Source of the DNA: Psettodes erumei
Lineage: Eukaryota; Chordata; Actinopteri; Pleuronectiformes; Psettodidae
NCBI GenBank assembly: GCA_016785225.1
Contig: JAFBJZ010000958.1
Span: 347,001 to 411,000, forward strand
Length of the DNA stretch: 64,000 nt
Direction of reading: 5' to 3'
Part shown: in pieces, positions 1 to 52,123 of the stretch
Layout of the letters: each line of letters starts with the position of its first letter
How positions within the stretch are numbered: position 1 is the stretch's first letter
Notes under the pieces: generated by a model
Told to the model about the DNA's origin: nothing
Seen by the model: only the letters and a program-made list of their open reading frames with translations
Databases searched by the model: none
Translations under genes and position numbers: made by a program

Positions 1-50
1 AACCTCACCGTGACGCTTCTTTAAGTGGGTGTTTTTTCCGCCTCCTCCAG

Positions 51-3000
51 GTTTAATGCCCTTTCCGTCGATTTCACACACTACCACCGGGGTTCCGGTT
101 TATTCGTGTACGTGTCCGTTCAGCTGGAGTGGGCCCGGACGCAAAGAGTCGCTTCCTTCCTCTCCGTCCGCCCGCTCCTCGTGCCCTCATCCCTCTCAGG
201 ACTGGACCTTCAGGTGGCACTTACGGTAACGTGTACAGTATCATTTCAAAGCATTCTTACCTGCACACTGTAGCAACAAATATTTATTCATTTGCACTAT
301 ACATAGTGCAAAATGACCATCTAATCTAATCTAATCCAAACGCAAAAGCAAAATATAGAAATGGAGCGCAATACATGTTGTTCGGGAAAGGATTGAGAAC
401 TCACCCCACTGATAAAATCCCATGACTTTGTCCCGCAGGTTCTTCTCCTCATCTCTGCTCTGATCGTCTTGTCGGGGGAGCTGTGGTCTGTGGTTACTGA
501 GCGTGCTCAGTACGTGCGTCAGCGCAGGCACTGGTTGCAGCTCCTGCTGGCCTCGTTGTCGCTGGCGACGGCCATCCTGCAGATCTGCTTCCTGTCTCTG
601 GCCTCTTCGTGTCTCGCCAAGGTAGACCACACAAGAAGAAAACTTATTGGAACCGCTCCCTCTGGACATATGGTCTCAAAAAAACAAAATATTTCTATTC
701 ACTTGCTCGGCTTTGATAATAATTAGTTTGTACCGTTTAGCTTCGCTCTCAACCGGACGCATACATTGACTTCCACGGCACTGCCCTTCTGGCACAGAGG
801 TCTTCTCAGTGTGCAGCCTTCCTGCTCACTCTGCTTATCCTCAAGGTAAATGAGCGCTCCGGTCCGCCATGACGCCTCGACACCGGTCCACAGCTTCCCC
901 CGCTGAACGAGTGCTCCTCTTGTGCGTTGCAGCTGCTGGGAACTTTAAGGTTTGCGCGGCGGTGGCTGGCGATCGGCAGAGTGCTGCGGAGAGCCCGGGG
1001 GGAGCTGCGCGCCCTGGGCGTCCTGCTGCTGCTGCTGCTCACGCTCGCCACTCACCTGGGCAACACGGTACAAGTCTCGACCGAGCGGGATTTCTGACGG
1101 AGAAGTAAACGCGTTTGACGCCGCCTCGCCTTTGTCTCAGCTCTTCTCCCGTTCAGTCGAGAGCTTCCTGTCTGTGCACCAGGCCGGCGTGTCGGTGCTG
1201 GCCCTCCTGCGTGGCCGCACGGCGCTCTGGAGATTATGCGAGGTCCACGCGGTCCTGGGACCCCTCTATGGACTGCTGCTGATGGGCGGAGGCCTGTGGC
1301 TCTTGGCCAGACTCTGTGGAGCTGTTCTCATTCGTGCATACAGGTACATAACATTACCTGCAAGATGACAGTGTGGCGACCTGGGTTCATGCTCTTAAAT
1401 CTTTAAAGGTTCTTCTTATGCAACATATTTTGACATTTTCCTTTAGCAAGCTGCAGACGTGTGCTAATTAGCTCTGAACACAGACATTGGCATTGGTTCT
1501 GAGGGTTTTGGATCAGCAACCAGTTGATCAGCAGTAAAAATTTGCCCTGATGATGGAGCCAGGTGAAAATTTAAGGGATTTCGAAACTGACTGCAATTCA
1601 TCCCGAGGGGAACTTGAAACCTTCAAACCACATTTCACGGTAATTAATCAAACTTCAAACTCAAAACCACAAATGTCAAACTGGCGGTGAAGGAAGAGTC
1701 GGGGGATTATTAAAAGGTCTCCCACAGTCATCCATCACTCCGTTGAGTAATTGTTGGCACGCTGTACTTCACGAGAGCAGTGGAGGTTTTTACCTATTGA
1801 TGGTGTTAAGTGAAATGTCAGGTTCTTGCTTAAGTCCTTTGGGTTCATGCCCCATCCCCAGTCCCACCGCTCGTGCCTCTAAAATGATTAGCTGATTTCC
1901 AGCTCGGAGGCCATATGTTGATCTCTCCAGTTGTTCTCAGACGTATGTCGCGCTGTATGTTTGACTGCGAGCTGCTGCTGTGTCCCGAAGGGCGGAGCAA
2001 GCTGAGCTGTACCACCCGGCCATTGAACCCCAGGACTATGAGATGGTGGAGTTTTTCGTCAAGCGGCTCAAGCTGTGGATGGGACTCGCCAAGGCCAAAG
2101 AGGTCAGCGGTGCATTAGCGGGTCTTCTGATCTCCTGCGGCCACTTCAGGTTGCTGATCCCACACGCTTCTTTTGCCTTTCCAGTTCAGGCACAGGGTGA
2201 AGTTCGAAGGCGTGGACATCCCTCCTTCCAGATCCTCCCAGGAGTCCCGTCTCTCCACCCTTTCCTCCTCCCTCCCCTCCTACCGCTCCCCTTCCCTGGC
2301 CTCCTCCCTTTCGTCCCCTCGCCCCCTGTCCTCGGCTCTGTCTCTGCGGTCCGTGGACTCATCGGCATCCGAGCCCGGGCTCGATGCTTCACCCCACCTG
2401 GACCGCCTGGCCCCCTGCGTCGGTGCCCTGCTGTCTTGTTTCGATCGTGTCAACCAGGTAACCGAGGATGTTCACAACCTGGAAGTGAAGCTCGAAGAGG
2501 CTCAGACCAGGAGAAGGAAGAGGTGGATCAGAAGCACCAGGGAAGGTGCGGAAAGATTTGAGGAGTCAACAACAAGGCCAGAGGAACCGGAAGAAGGAAG
2601 GGCAACAGAAGAGCTTAGACACAGAAAGACAGGTCTTTCTTACCCCAAACCCAGACTCTCCCTCCTGTCCTCCTTTTCTTTCAACCCCGCCGCACTTCGC
2701 TCCTCTGCTGCATCTCCGACCCGCATCTTTCCCTGCGCACGAAGCTCCTACTCTGAGTCTGAGTCGGCCTGGTCTCAGGTGTGCAGCAGCAGCCGTACTT
2801 CTGACACAGTCAAGGCCGCAGCTTCTCCTCGGATTGGACCGCTCCCCAGGAGAAGAGCCTGGCACTCCGGGAGCTCTCACTCGGCTGATGCGGCTCAGCG
2901 GGCCTTCCAGCTCCCGGGAGGAGCTGCCCTCTGCGGGGACGGAGGAGAAAACTTAGCGCCCGCAAACGGCAGACCCAGGAGCGAAGAGGGGGTAAGGAGG

Positions 3001-3114
3001 CGTATCAGCAATGGAGTCCCTGTCAAAAGGAGGGCCTGGATCTCTGAAGGCCCGGAGACCGAGCAGGACCCGCCACGTGTCTACGCTGGAAACGTATTAG
3101 ATGATGCTGTTTGA
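51..3114 (+). CDS. pkd1: Polycystin-1, C-terminal part (partial gene, last seven coding exons)
   Basis: Polycystin-1 is the large ciliary receptor that pairs with polycystin-2. This is only its 3' end, about 613 codons; the rest lies left of the window. Exons joined by splice sites and frame: 51-225, 439-621, 741-845, 933-1067, 1141-1343, 1991-2102, 2185-3114 (stop TGA). The first exon holds the VDFTHY extracellular stretch. Hydrophobic segments of the polycystin channel-like domain follow in exons 439-621 (two), 741-1067 and 1141-1343. The motif EPQDYEMVEFFVKRLKLWMG, then FRHRVKFEG and PSRSS, is diagnostic of polycystin-1. A coiled coil (SCFDRVNQVTEDVHNLEVKL, about 2431-2510), known in the family to bind polycystin-2, precedes a Ser/Arg-rich tail of about 200 residues, longer than in mammals. 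The acceptor at 1990 has a poor pyrimidine tract. Which teleost paralogue this is cannot be decided here. Confidence 0.92.
245..336 (+). repeat. Possible LINE 3' tail with TCTAA-like pentamers
   Basis: Inside the first visible pkd1 intron, an A/T-rich stretch with the words TTTGCACTATACATAGTGCA ends in three tandem TCTAA-like pentamers (about 320-336). Short tandem tails of this kind end many fish L2/Rex-type LINEs. No coding part remains, so the assignment is tentative. Confidence 0.35.
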
Positions 3115-4365
3115 TGAGTTTGTTTCTCTGCAGTTTACTCTTCGTGCCGCACAGTTTGTGAAGACGGATGATTTACTTCACATCTTCTGTGGAGTTGGGA
3201 AGTGGCGAGCGTCTGCCTGGCAGGCGACGTCTGCGGAGAGACGCTTTGACCTTGACCCACTCTGACGGGTCCAGTCACTTTATGGAATGTAAATCGCTAG
3301 AGCACCAGTTTTATCAAAAGAGAGAGAGAGAAAAAAACAAAAGTGTTCCTTCAACAACCCAAACCAGCCCGGGGCTCACCATCAGCACCACTGATGGGCT
3401 GCAAATGTTCTTTACACAACCATTATTACATTTTTTATAAATCCCTAGAAGCAGCTGGTAACTTTTGAGCAATAATTCACTTTTTTTCCATTTTCAAGTT
3501 GCCAATAACTGTTTTTTACGTAGAAAAAAAAAATTGCACCACTCAGTTAAACTAACATTTGCGTCCTTTCTAGTCTTTATTAGAGCGTAAGTTCTTTCAA
3601 AATAAACGTCTTGTATGTCTGAGCAGCGTTCAGGAGTCTGAATACTGAAATCCTTCATAAGAATGAAAGGAGAGTGGATTCCCCACCCCACCCTCCTCTG
3701 CTCTGCCACCATCAATAAACGTAGCGCTTCAGTCATTCACAAATATGCTGTTCTTCTGCTCTACAGGAGTATCCCATGCATTAAAACGTGACAGCGGGGG
3801 TCAGAGAGTTGGGAGTCACAGTGTGTCATTGCGATCGGCGCACGGACGCCTAATTTTAAACTATAGTACACTGGGCTGATAGGCTTAGTCAGCATCGTGT
3901 GAACTTTTTCTCTTTTTTTTTGGGCAAGGGCTCGAATGTAAACATTCGCTGATATGCTGAGGTCCCCCAGCTTGAAGTGATAACACAGCCCCATTAAAAA
4001 GTTTATCAGCGGTAATTACTTATCCAAAGGGAAAGACCTTGATTGAGGAGCGTTAAGCGATAAGGCGGCATCAAGCAGGGCCCGCATGCAAAGGTTACTG
4101 CCGGGGGTGCTCGACTTAGATTAGATTGAGTGACACCGGGCAACAGGCAATGCATTAAAAGGTGTATAATTTGCAGTTTTTTTTGGTTTTATCTCATAAG
4201 GCAATATATCAATGTGCAGAAGTGATGGCCAAAGCACAAGAAACACAAAATAACAGTTTTAAAAACACCAACATGAAAATCTAAAAAACGAAAATGAAAC
4301 AGAGGCTCTTGCCCAGGATGAAACTCAACAGGTGAACTCTTTTATGTGGTCTGCAGTCATGAATT
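3115..4365. other. pkd1 3' UTR and intergenic spacer
   Basis: No gene is seen here. The left part is presumably the pkd1 3' UTR. Short open frames in this stretch lack splice context and family motifs. Confidence 0.6.
3601..3719 (+). terminator. Candidate pkd1 polyadenylation signals
   Basis: AATAAA hexamers occur at 3601-3606 and 3714-3719, 0.5-0.6 kb after the pkd1 stop codon. Either could end the transcript. The first is followed within 100 bases by G/T-rich sequence. Confidence 0.45.
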
Positions 4366-4520
4366 TAGTCAAAGTCAGCTTTATTGTCAATTATGCTACA
4401 CATACAGGACATACAGCACAATTGAAATTACTGTCCTCTCGGACCCAGATCTCGGAAGAAAAAGTATTGAAAAAATATAAAACGTAGTGTAAACAACTTT
4501 TTACAAAAGACAGAGACATA
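4366..4520 (-). mobile_element. L2-like LINE 3' end fragment (antisense)
   Basis: Read on the minus strand, this stretch ends in ACAATAAAGCTGACTTTGAC (about 4391-4372). That is the usual 3' terminus of teleost L2-type LINEs, where AATAAA is followed by a tandem hexamer tail. Only the 3' UTR is left; no reverse transcriptase frame is visible. Confidence 0.6.
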
Positions 4521-4743
4521 TAACTTGAACAGAGAGACCCTTGGCATGGACACGGACACGTCAGCATGGACACCAATAGTTCAGATATGCAAAGTTTTCC
4601 ACGGGGTTTGTGTTCCCTCCTTTAATCGCCTAATTGACATTGTCTTGAGGTCAGCGATTATTTTGCCATTACTTATCTTGACTTATCTTTCCGCTGCGCC
4701 TTGCCTTATCGCCGTGCAGTGGGGGAGAATGGCAGCCCGTCTG

Positions 4744-4751
4744 TATAAAAG
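4744..4751 (+). promoter_or_regulatory. TATA box of the pepsinogen gene
   Basis: TATAAAAG lies about 50 bases upstream of a leader exon that ends at 4797 with a GTGAGC donor. A start site near 4775 would fit. A strong TATA box is expected for a highly expressed, tissue-restricted digestive enzyme gene. Confidence 0.75.
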
Positions 4752-4926
4752 GGGACGCGTGTCCGTCCGTTGCCTCACAGGTTTTTGGAATCTACAGGTG
4801 AGCGTTCCACGAGACGAGCGACCAGCCGTTACCTGTCGGAATGATGCCTCGGCGCCGTGGTTTTCTGATTTGCTGAAATGCTGAAACTCTTTTTTTTCGT
4901 CTGCAGGTGACAGCCGAGCCGAGACA

Positions 4927-7791
4927 ATGAAGTGGGCCTTTGTTCTGTGTGCCATGGTGGCACTGTCTGAGTGCCTCGTCCAGTAAGTCAGCCTCCGTTC
5001 CTTCCTTCCACCCACACATCGGTAGCGTCTCTGAAATAACCGCCAACGTGAACGGCGCTTAAATCCCAGAAGTGTCAGGGCTCTTCTGATGCGCTTTGTG
5101 CGAGTTAACTCCTCTTGTATGATGAGGGCTGGCTCAGGTGAACGTTTTTGGGCTTTTGAGAGGATGGATGTGTGCGTGTGAGACCGCCGGTCCATAAAGA
5201 GTTTGCAAATGGAGCTGAAAGAACGGAACTCAAATCTCTCTCTTGGGTGAATCCTATAGGATCCACCTGGAGAAGGGTAAGTCCGCCAGGGAGGCCCTGG
5301 AGGAGCAGGGTCTGTGGGAGACGTACAAGCGAAAGTACCCATACAACCCCATGGCCAAGTTTGACCAACGCTTCGCCGTGGCTGACCAAACCATGACCAA
5401 CGATGCCGATGTGAGTAACAGAGGCTGGCACTTGTACACACTAACCGCGGCAGAGGGCTGATTTTTGGTCATGATCCACCGCTGTGTCTCCTCTCCACCT
5501 CCAGCTGTCTTACTACGGAGTCATCTCCATCGGAACCCCTCCTCAGTCCTTCAAAGTCATCTTTGACTCCGGCTCGTCCAACCTGTGGGTGCCCTCCATC
5601 TACTGCAACAGTGCAGCCTGCAGTACGTAAAACACACCGCACACGACGTTCAACAGACGGATGCATTTTGCTTGTTTTTCTTATTTGTAGGTATTTCCAG
5701 TTCACACCAGTTGCCTGATGGCATCACAAACGACTTATTGTACGCACGCACTTGTGATTTTACTGTTTGGCTAAGGATTAGAGCTAGCTACGTTAAGGAT
5801 TTATGGAAGTCACACAGCATGTCAGCTGATCACCAAGGTCCCCAAGGGAACAGGCTGATCATCCTGCGTAAATATAGAACCAGACGGAACTGAAACCCCA
5901 CAAGTGAAGAAGGAGCGATTCGATAGTCCCGAGGTACAAGTCCTTCTTTTAGGGGAGGGTGTGTCCCGCCACTGCTGGGAATTTGTGAAACCATCAGGCC
6001 GAAGTGGTCGGACAACACACTGCACAAATGAGTTCTGGTTCAAGCGTGACCCGAGTGAGAGCTTTTGATCCCCGTGGACGGAGGTCCTCAAACAGCCTGC
6101 TATTAGTGCAGACAGGAGCTTATCAAACCGGATGAAAAGCAGAGCCGAAGACGCAGATTTTAAAGTGAACTTGTGTTTTTGCCTTTTTTGTTTTTAAGCC
6201 CTGCTATTTGCTACCGATAAGTTGCTCAGCAGGAGGACTTCAAGTAAAGAATTGACAACTTTTTAACTTTTCGCTTTCATTTTTGCTATCTGTCCCTTTC
6301 TTATTATAAATCAATTTTGTATCTGCAAACAGCAATAAATATTGATATTGTTTTGCACATTCCTAGACAACCATGACAAGTATAACCCTACCAGGAGCAC
6401 CACCTACAGAACCGACGGCACTCCCCTCAGGATTCAGTATGGCACCGGCAGCATGACCGGCTTCCTGGCGTACGACACTGTGACGGTGAGGAGTGAAAGC
6501 AGGCTGTATCGCCACTGTGAGCTGGAAAATGATGATTCATCCACATGCTGATCATTACCTCGTCCTGCTGCGGTCGAGGCGAACGAGGTGCTGGTGGTAT
6601 ACGGTTCAAAACATTTGTCGTTGTGCGTTGCGGTTGCCAGGTGGGTGGACTCGCTGTGACCAACCAGATCTTCGGCATGAGTCAGACCGAGGCTCCCTTC
6701 ATGCAGCACATGCAAGCTGACGGTATCCTGGGCCTGGCCTACCCAAGACTGTCTGCCTCCGGTGCCACGCCTGTCTTCGACAACATGATGAAGGAGGGCC
6801 TGGTCGACCGGGACCTCTTCTCCGTGTACCTGAGCTCGTAAGGACGAACGTAGCTTTTCACTATCCTGCGTTGGGAAAGGGAGAATTAGCATTTAATATA
6901 CAAACTTTTCACAAACACTGAGCTGTTCTCGCATTCCTCTGCAGCAACTCTCAGTCGGGTAGCGTGGTGACCTTCGGTGGCATTGACCCCAACTACTACA
7001 CTGGCTCCATCACCTGGATTCCCCTCTCCAACGAGCTGTACTGGCAGATCACAGTGGACAGGTAACGACTCGGTTCTTCCCAAACGTGTCCAGACGTCGA
7101 CAAGTGGTAACGGTGGTAATGATGGCGAAACCGTTCGATGTGTGCCTGTACTTCCGTCCCTTTCAGCGTGACTGTCAACGGTCAGGTTGTGGCTTGCAAT
7201 GGCGGCTGCCAGGCTATCGTGGACACCGGCACCTCCATGATCGTCGGACCTTGGAACAGCATCACCAACATCAACAACGGGGTGGGAGCTAGCAGCCAGA
7301 ACGGAGACGTAAGTGCCAAAAAATTTTTAAAAATCGACTGAGGTGGGGGGTTTCTGGAGAGACGTGCTAAGAAATACGACAAAAACCCGGGTTGAAAACT
7401 TGAACAGCAGAACGTCACCCGTGTTTTCCTTCCACTTCCTTCCCTCGCTACCTCTGCTCACAGAATGTCGTCGACTGCAACCAAATTGGCCAAATGCCCG
7501 ACGTGACCTTCCACATCCAGGGACAGGAATTCCCCCTCTCAGCCAGCGCCTACGTCAGACAGGTAAATGTTTATCCCCCCGCGGCCCTTCCTACTTTCTC
7601 ACCTCACAATACTTCCCCACCATCTGAAATTTCTCCCCCCTTCCTCAACACAGTCTCCGTACTTCGGCTGCCGCACCGGCTTCAGCGCAGGAGGACAAAG
7701 CCTGTGGATCCTGGGTGACGTCTTTATCAGACAGTACTATTCCGTCTTCAACAGAGGCCAGAATATGGTGGGTCTGGCAAAAGCTGTATAA
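4927..7791 (+). CDS. pga: Pepsinogen A-type aspartic protease precursor
   Basis: Gastric acid protease secreted as a zymogen. Coding exons: 4927-4982, 5260-5410, 5505-5622, 6367-6485, 6641-6837, 6945-7061, 7167-7308, 7464-7562, 7654-7791. Together they give 378 residues in one continuous frame, the usual length for pepsinogens. The start MKWAFVLCAMVALSEC is a signal peptide typical of the family. The activation segment (KSAREALEEQGLWETYKRKY) and its YPYNPMAKF end follow. The first catalytic Asp is about residue 90 in FDSGSSNLWVP, where DSG replaces the usual DTG. The flap Tyr is about residue 133 in YGTGSMTG. The second catalytic Asp is about residue 272 in VDTGTS. Six cysteines are at the conserved places. 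The gene ends in WILGDVFIRQYYSVF...VGLAKAV. A non-coding leader exon (about 4775-4797) is spliced to 4907. Residues predict an active enzyme. Confidence 0.93.
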
Positions 7792-7911
7792 TCAGCCTGA
7801 AGTCAGCTCCCGACCAGTTGTGCGACAATCAAAATTAGTGCTTTAGTAGGACTCACAGCAGGCATGGTCTCTGGTGCAAGGTCCTGTAAATGATTACATT
7901 TTCTCAAAACC

Positions 7912-7917
7912 AATAAA
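7912..7917 (+). terminator. Pepsinogen polyadenylation signal
   Basis: AATAAA lies 120 bases after the pepsinogen stop codon, followed by TG-rich sequence (GGGTGTGTTTTGG). This gives a short 3' UTR. Confidence 0.8.
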
Positions 7918-8499
7918 AAGAGTGAAATCAATTCAATGGGTGTGTTTTGGTATTTAATGTCTCCCGATGTGTCAGTGATAAGCTGCAGTATGAATTCACA
8001 TTTAAAACATACATGCGAAAAATTAACTATATAATAGTATTTGTATGTATTTGTGTTCCCCAGTCTGATTGTCCTCCAACCTGCACACTGCATAATAATA
8101 TGAAAAATAACACAAATGCAGTGACCTGAACGCATACATCCCACACACACGCACACACAACCAGGACCACATTCAGACCAAATATTGCAATTTTTTGTGC
8201 CAAAAATATAAATGAATGCAAAAAGGGAACACTAAGGCTAATGAGCCTTCTTATGTCATTCATAGCTGCGTGGCGAGACAGAAATTCACTGAAGCCTCTG
8301 GGCTCCATAAGGTCTCGTTTTTGTGTGTGTGTTTGTGTGTATTTCCAATAGGCATTGATCTGCCTGAGAAAAAAAAATGCCAACGTGTCAACACACCCTC
8401 TGGCTTGTAACTATTCTTTACACACTTGACACTTCTTCAACAGTAATCGCTAATGGATTCTGTCTTCGGTCTAATTATCCCATGTATATATGTGTATAG

Positions 8500-8531
<32 letters not shown>

Positions 8532-9060
8532 CTGAATGACTGAAAAAGCAGAAATTCTCATTGATAACAGACTGTCACTCATATGTTATTAGACTTATTA
8601 ATCATTTATACAGTGTGGCTGATTTTGTTGAACTTAAATTGTACTTTAAGGCTCAGCTTTCATGTTCAAGAGCTCTTGGAGCAAGGCGCCCTAAACGCAA
8701 GCTTAGTACTTAGGCCATCTTGGACTGAGGTGAAAAATGATGGTATGAGGATGTTGTCCCGAAGCAACATATCCTCCTCATCAAACAGGTCATTTCCTCA
8801 TACAATGGGCTGCCTGCTGGCAAAAACCTGTTTGACAACAGCAGACACACTTCTGTCTTTCTGTCAGGAGTGCTGCGAGATTAAGCTATGCACCGTGAAT
8901 GCCGCCGCTGTAAAATGAGTTCGAAAAGACGGATCGCTTCTTTGAATATGACTGCAGCGTGAAATCTGAGATAGCCACTAAATCTGGGGGAGCGCCGTAA
9001 CAGAGTAAGTAGTGTTTCTGTTTAACCTCTGACCTCTTTGTCTGTGCTTTTGTTTCACAG
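7918..9060. other. Intergenic spacer between pepsinogen and the PLCXD gene
   Basis: No gene is recognised here. It contains a (TA)/(TG) microsatellite at about 8483-8531. The right end, ending in TTTTGTTTCACAG at 9060, looks like a splice acceptor before the first coding exon of the next gene, so upstream leader exons may lie in this spacer. Confidence 0.5.
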
Positions 9061-9114
9061 CTATGGTCACCCTGCTTGTGACCGCAAATTGAGTTGTTTT
9101 TTGTACAATTTGAG

Positions 9115-11152
9115 ATGTCTGCAGAGAAAGGCAAAGGGAGACACCAAGTCCTGAGCTACCGTGACTGGATGTCGCAACTACCGGCTGAACTACACAACAT
9201 TCCTCTCTTTAACCTGGCCATACCAGGTACGCAACCGGAACAGTGTGCAGTTCAGCAATTTCTTACAGTGCCACTGCACTGAACTAGTGCACAGCACTTT
9301 TTAACCTATTGTTACTGTCATGTAAAGAAACATACATTGTATCTCCATAATGTTTGAATGGGGCTTTTCAGGCTATATTTAGAGTAGAGGTAACATCCAA
9401 ATGTACACTTTGTGTATGTGTGTATGTGTGTGTTTGGTAATTCCTAGGAAGCCATGACTCAATGAGTTATGATTTGGACATCAACTCCTCTATAATGGAG
9501 CCCGATAAACTGAAAAAATTCAGCAGGATATATTGTGTGCGTAAAATAGTGCGCAAGTGGGCAGCCACTCAGGTAAGGGGCATCAGCGCTACATGTACTG
9601 AGCATATAAGATTTTTTTTTTTTTTAAAGAGAGAGGCGAACGTTTGACTGTCATGGTGGTTTGTGTTGCAGGAGGAGAACATCACAAAGCAACTGGATGC
9701 AGGAGTTCGCTACTTTGACCTGAGGGTGGCTCGCAAGCCGCGCGACACCGACCCCACCAGGCTTTACTTTCATCACGGGCTGTACACACAGACGGATGTG
9801 GAGGTAAAGAAATGAAATGCGAAATGCTGAGGCATAATCACCAGTACAGTGTCCACTGTTTAGGAGTAAAACAACCTTAGGGCCTCATTAGTCCACAAAG
9901 GTATCAGGCATACCAGCTGATACAACAGGAAATTAAGAAATGCATGTAAATACATGACTTTTTTAAATGACGGGGTTTTTTTTATTAAAATTGCACAACG
10001 CTTTCTCGCTCCCCTCACTGACTCACGTCTATACAATTTATTAATAAAAATAAAGCCATTAATGCATGAAAACGGTTTTTTTTGGTGTTGGTTACAAATA
10101 CTTGACCTTTTCTAGAATCTTGGCTATGGTCAGTAAAAAGACACCAGTTTAATTGAGATATTTTTGATATTTGACCACATGGGATTGTTTTTTTGCGATA
10201 ATACTGTAAATGAAGAGCATCCACTAAATTGAACATCCCTGAAGGTGCCCCCCTCCTTTTTAATAAGAGAAAAACGAAAAGAAAATGAGGTACAAATGAG
10301 AAGATGTTCTCATTAGACATCAGCCGCATTACCAACTCCCATTCTGCCATTGTGATCAGACTGTTCTCAGGATGATACATGAGTGGGCAGAGAGACATCC
10401 CAAAGAGATCCTCATCCTGGCTTTCTCCCACTTCAAAGGATTTGACAAGAAGATTGCAGAGCAGCTCCACGTCCATCTCATCAACTTCATCAGGACCTTG
10501 TTTGGAGCCAAACTCTTCCTTAGAAGGGTAACGAACACTAAAGTCTTTCATATGTTAAACATGTCTCATCATTAAAACACCTCCAGGATGCTTCTTTGGC
10601 TTTCAAATAACTTGAGTTTATCACCTCAATGTATCGCAACAGGAAATCCCCACCCTGAAGAGCTGCTGGGACAAAGGAAGACATGTCATAGTTTCATATG
10701 ACTATCATGTGAATCAGCACCCTGACATATGGAGTAAAATATCCTATTACTATGGCAATAGTATGAAACCAGCAAAAATCGAATCAGATCTCTGTCGGAT
10801 TTTGGAAAAAGGGAGGCCTTTTCAGCGTAAGTTTGTTTGCAAATCTGTCGTTAACAGTGATAGAGTGATGATTGCGGCGCTTTAACTGTGTCCCCCTCCA
10901 CGACCTGCAGGTTTCTTTGTATGTGGCTTGAACCTGACCCTGCCCGAAGACGTGAGGATACTCAAGTACATCCTTCGCCCCTGTGACAACTTCTGCAACG
11001 TCATACAGAGGAGTCTGCCAAAGCTGCTGCGGTGGATGAAACAGCAAGCTGGCAAAACCCCTGTGAACATTGTGGCCTCGGATGTGGTCACACGTGACAA
11101 TTTTGTGTCAATGGTTGTCCAGCTCAATATTTCGAAATCAGTGAAAAAATAG
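9115..11152 (+). CDS. plcxd1: PI-PLC X domain-containing protein, PLCXD1-like
   Basis: A small cytosolic protein made only of the X half of the phosphatidylinositol phospholipase C barrel. Coding exons: 9115-9226, 9448-9572, 9672-9803, 10360-10527, 10643-10826, 10911-11152. They join in frame to 320 residues, matching the family length of about 320. The start at MSAEKGKG follows a likely splice acceptor at 9060. The two catalytic histidines are visible: H40 in PGSHDSMSY and H113/H114 in LYFHHGLY, together with QLDAGVRYFDLR. The segments EWAERHPKEILILAFSHFKG and EIPTLKSCWDKGRHVIVSYD resemble PLCXD1 more than PLCXD2/3, though the N-terminus (LPAELHNIPLFNLAIPGSHD) is shared by all three. No C2, EF-hand or PH domain is present, as expected. 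The substrate of the family in cells is poorly defined. Confidence 0.88.
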
Positions 11153-11230
11153 ACTACAGGAGTTTTAAGACTTTTGGTCATTTTTTTGAAAAAAAAATGT
11201 TGTCACACACTGTTGCGTCGTTAGAGGAAC

Positions 11231-11312
11231 AATAAAACATACTGTTCGGCGTTCCCACAGCGCCTTGTCTGTTTGCGCGCCATCCTGTGTCAATTTAAGG
11301 TACTGCAATAAA
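11231..11312 (+). terminator. PLCXD polyadenylation signals
   Basis: AATAAA occurs at 11231-11236, 79 bases after the stop codon, and again at 11307-11312. The second is only 100 bases before the spata20 start codon. Confidence 0.75.
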
Positions 11313-11411
11313 GAGTTGCCCTCACGCCTGGGAGTTTTGGCTGGTCTGTGTCCACTAAGTCGCTAACGTTAGCTTGCTAAAGTAACTAATCATCACATTC
11401 GGCGGATTAGG

Positions 11412-52123
<40,712 letters not shown>

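Noticed and set aside
1980..2561. 193-codon frame reading through the pkd1 exon at 1991-2102
   Set aside because: Past the GTCAGC donor at 2103 it reads intron and then the wrong frame of the last exon. Polycystin-1 motifs continue only after splicing to 2185.
4683..5441. 252-codon minus-strand frame over the pepsinogen start
   Set aside because: It runs across the TATA box, the leader and two real exons with clear splice sites; it is a shadow.
9005..9060. Intron in the PLCXD leader (GTAAGT at 9005 to CAG at 9060)
   Set aside because: 56 bases is shorter than normal vertebrate introns; the donor or acceptor probably pairs elsewhere.
9094..9114. Upstream in-frame extension of the PLCXD protein
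   Set aside because: The extension starts at TTG, not ATG. The first ATG is at 9115 and gives a protein of family length.
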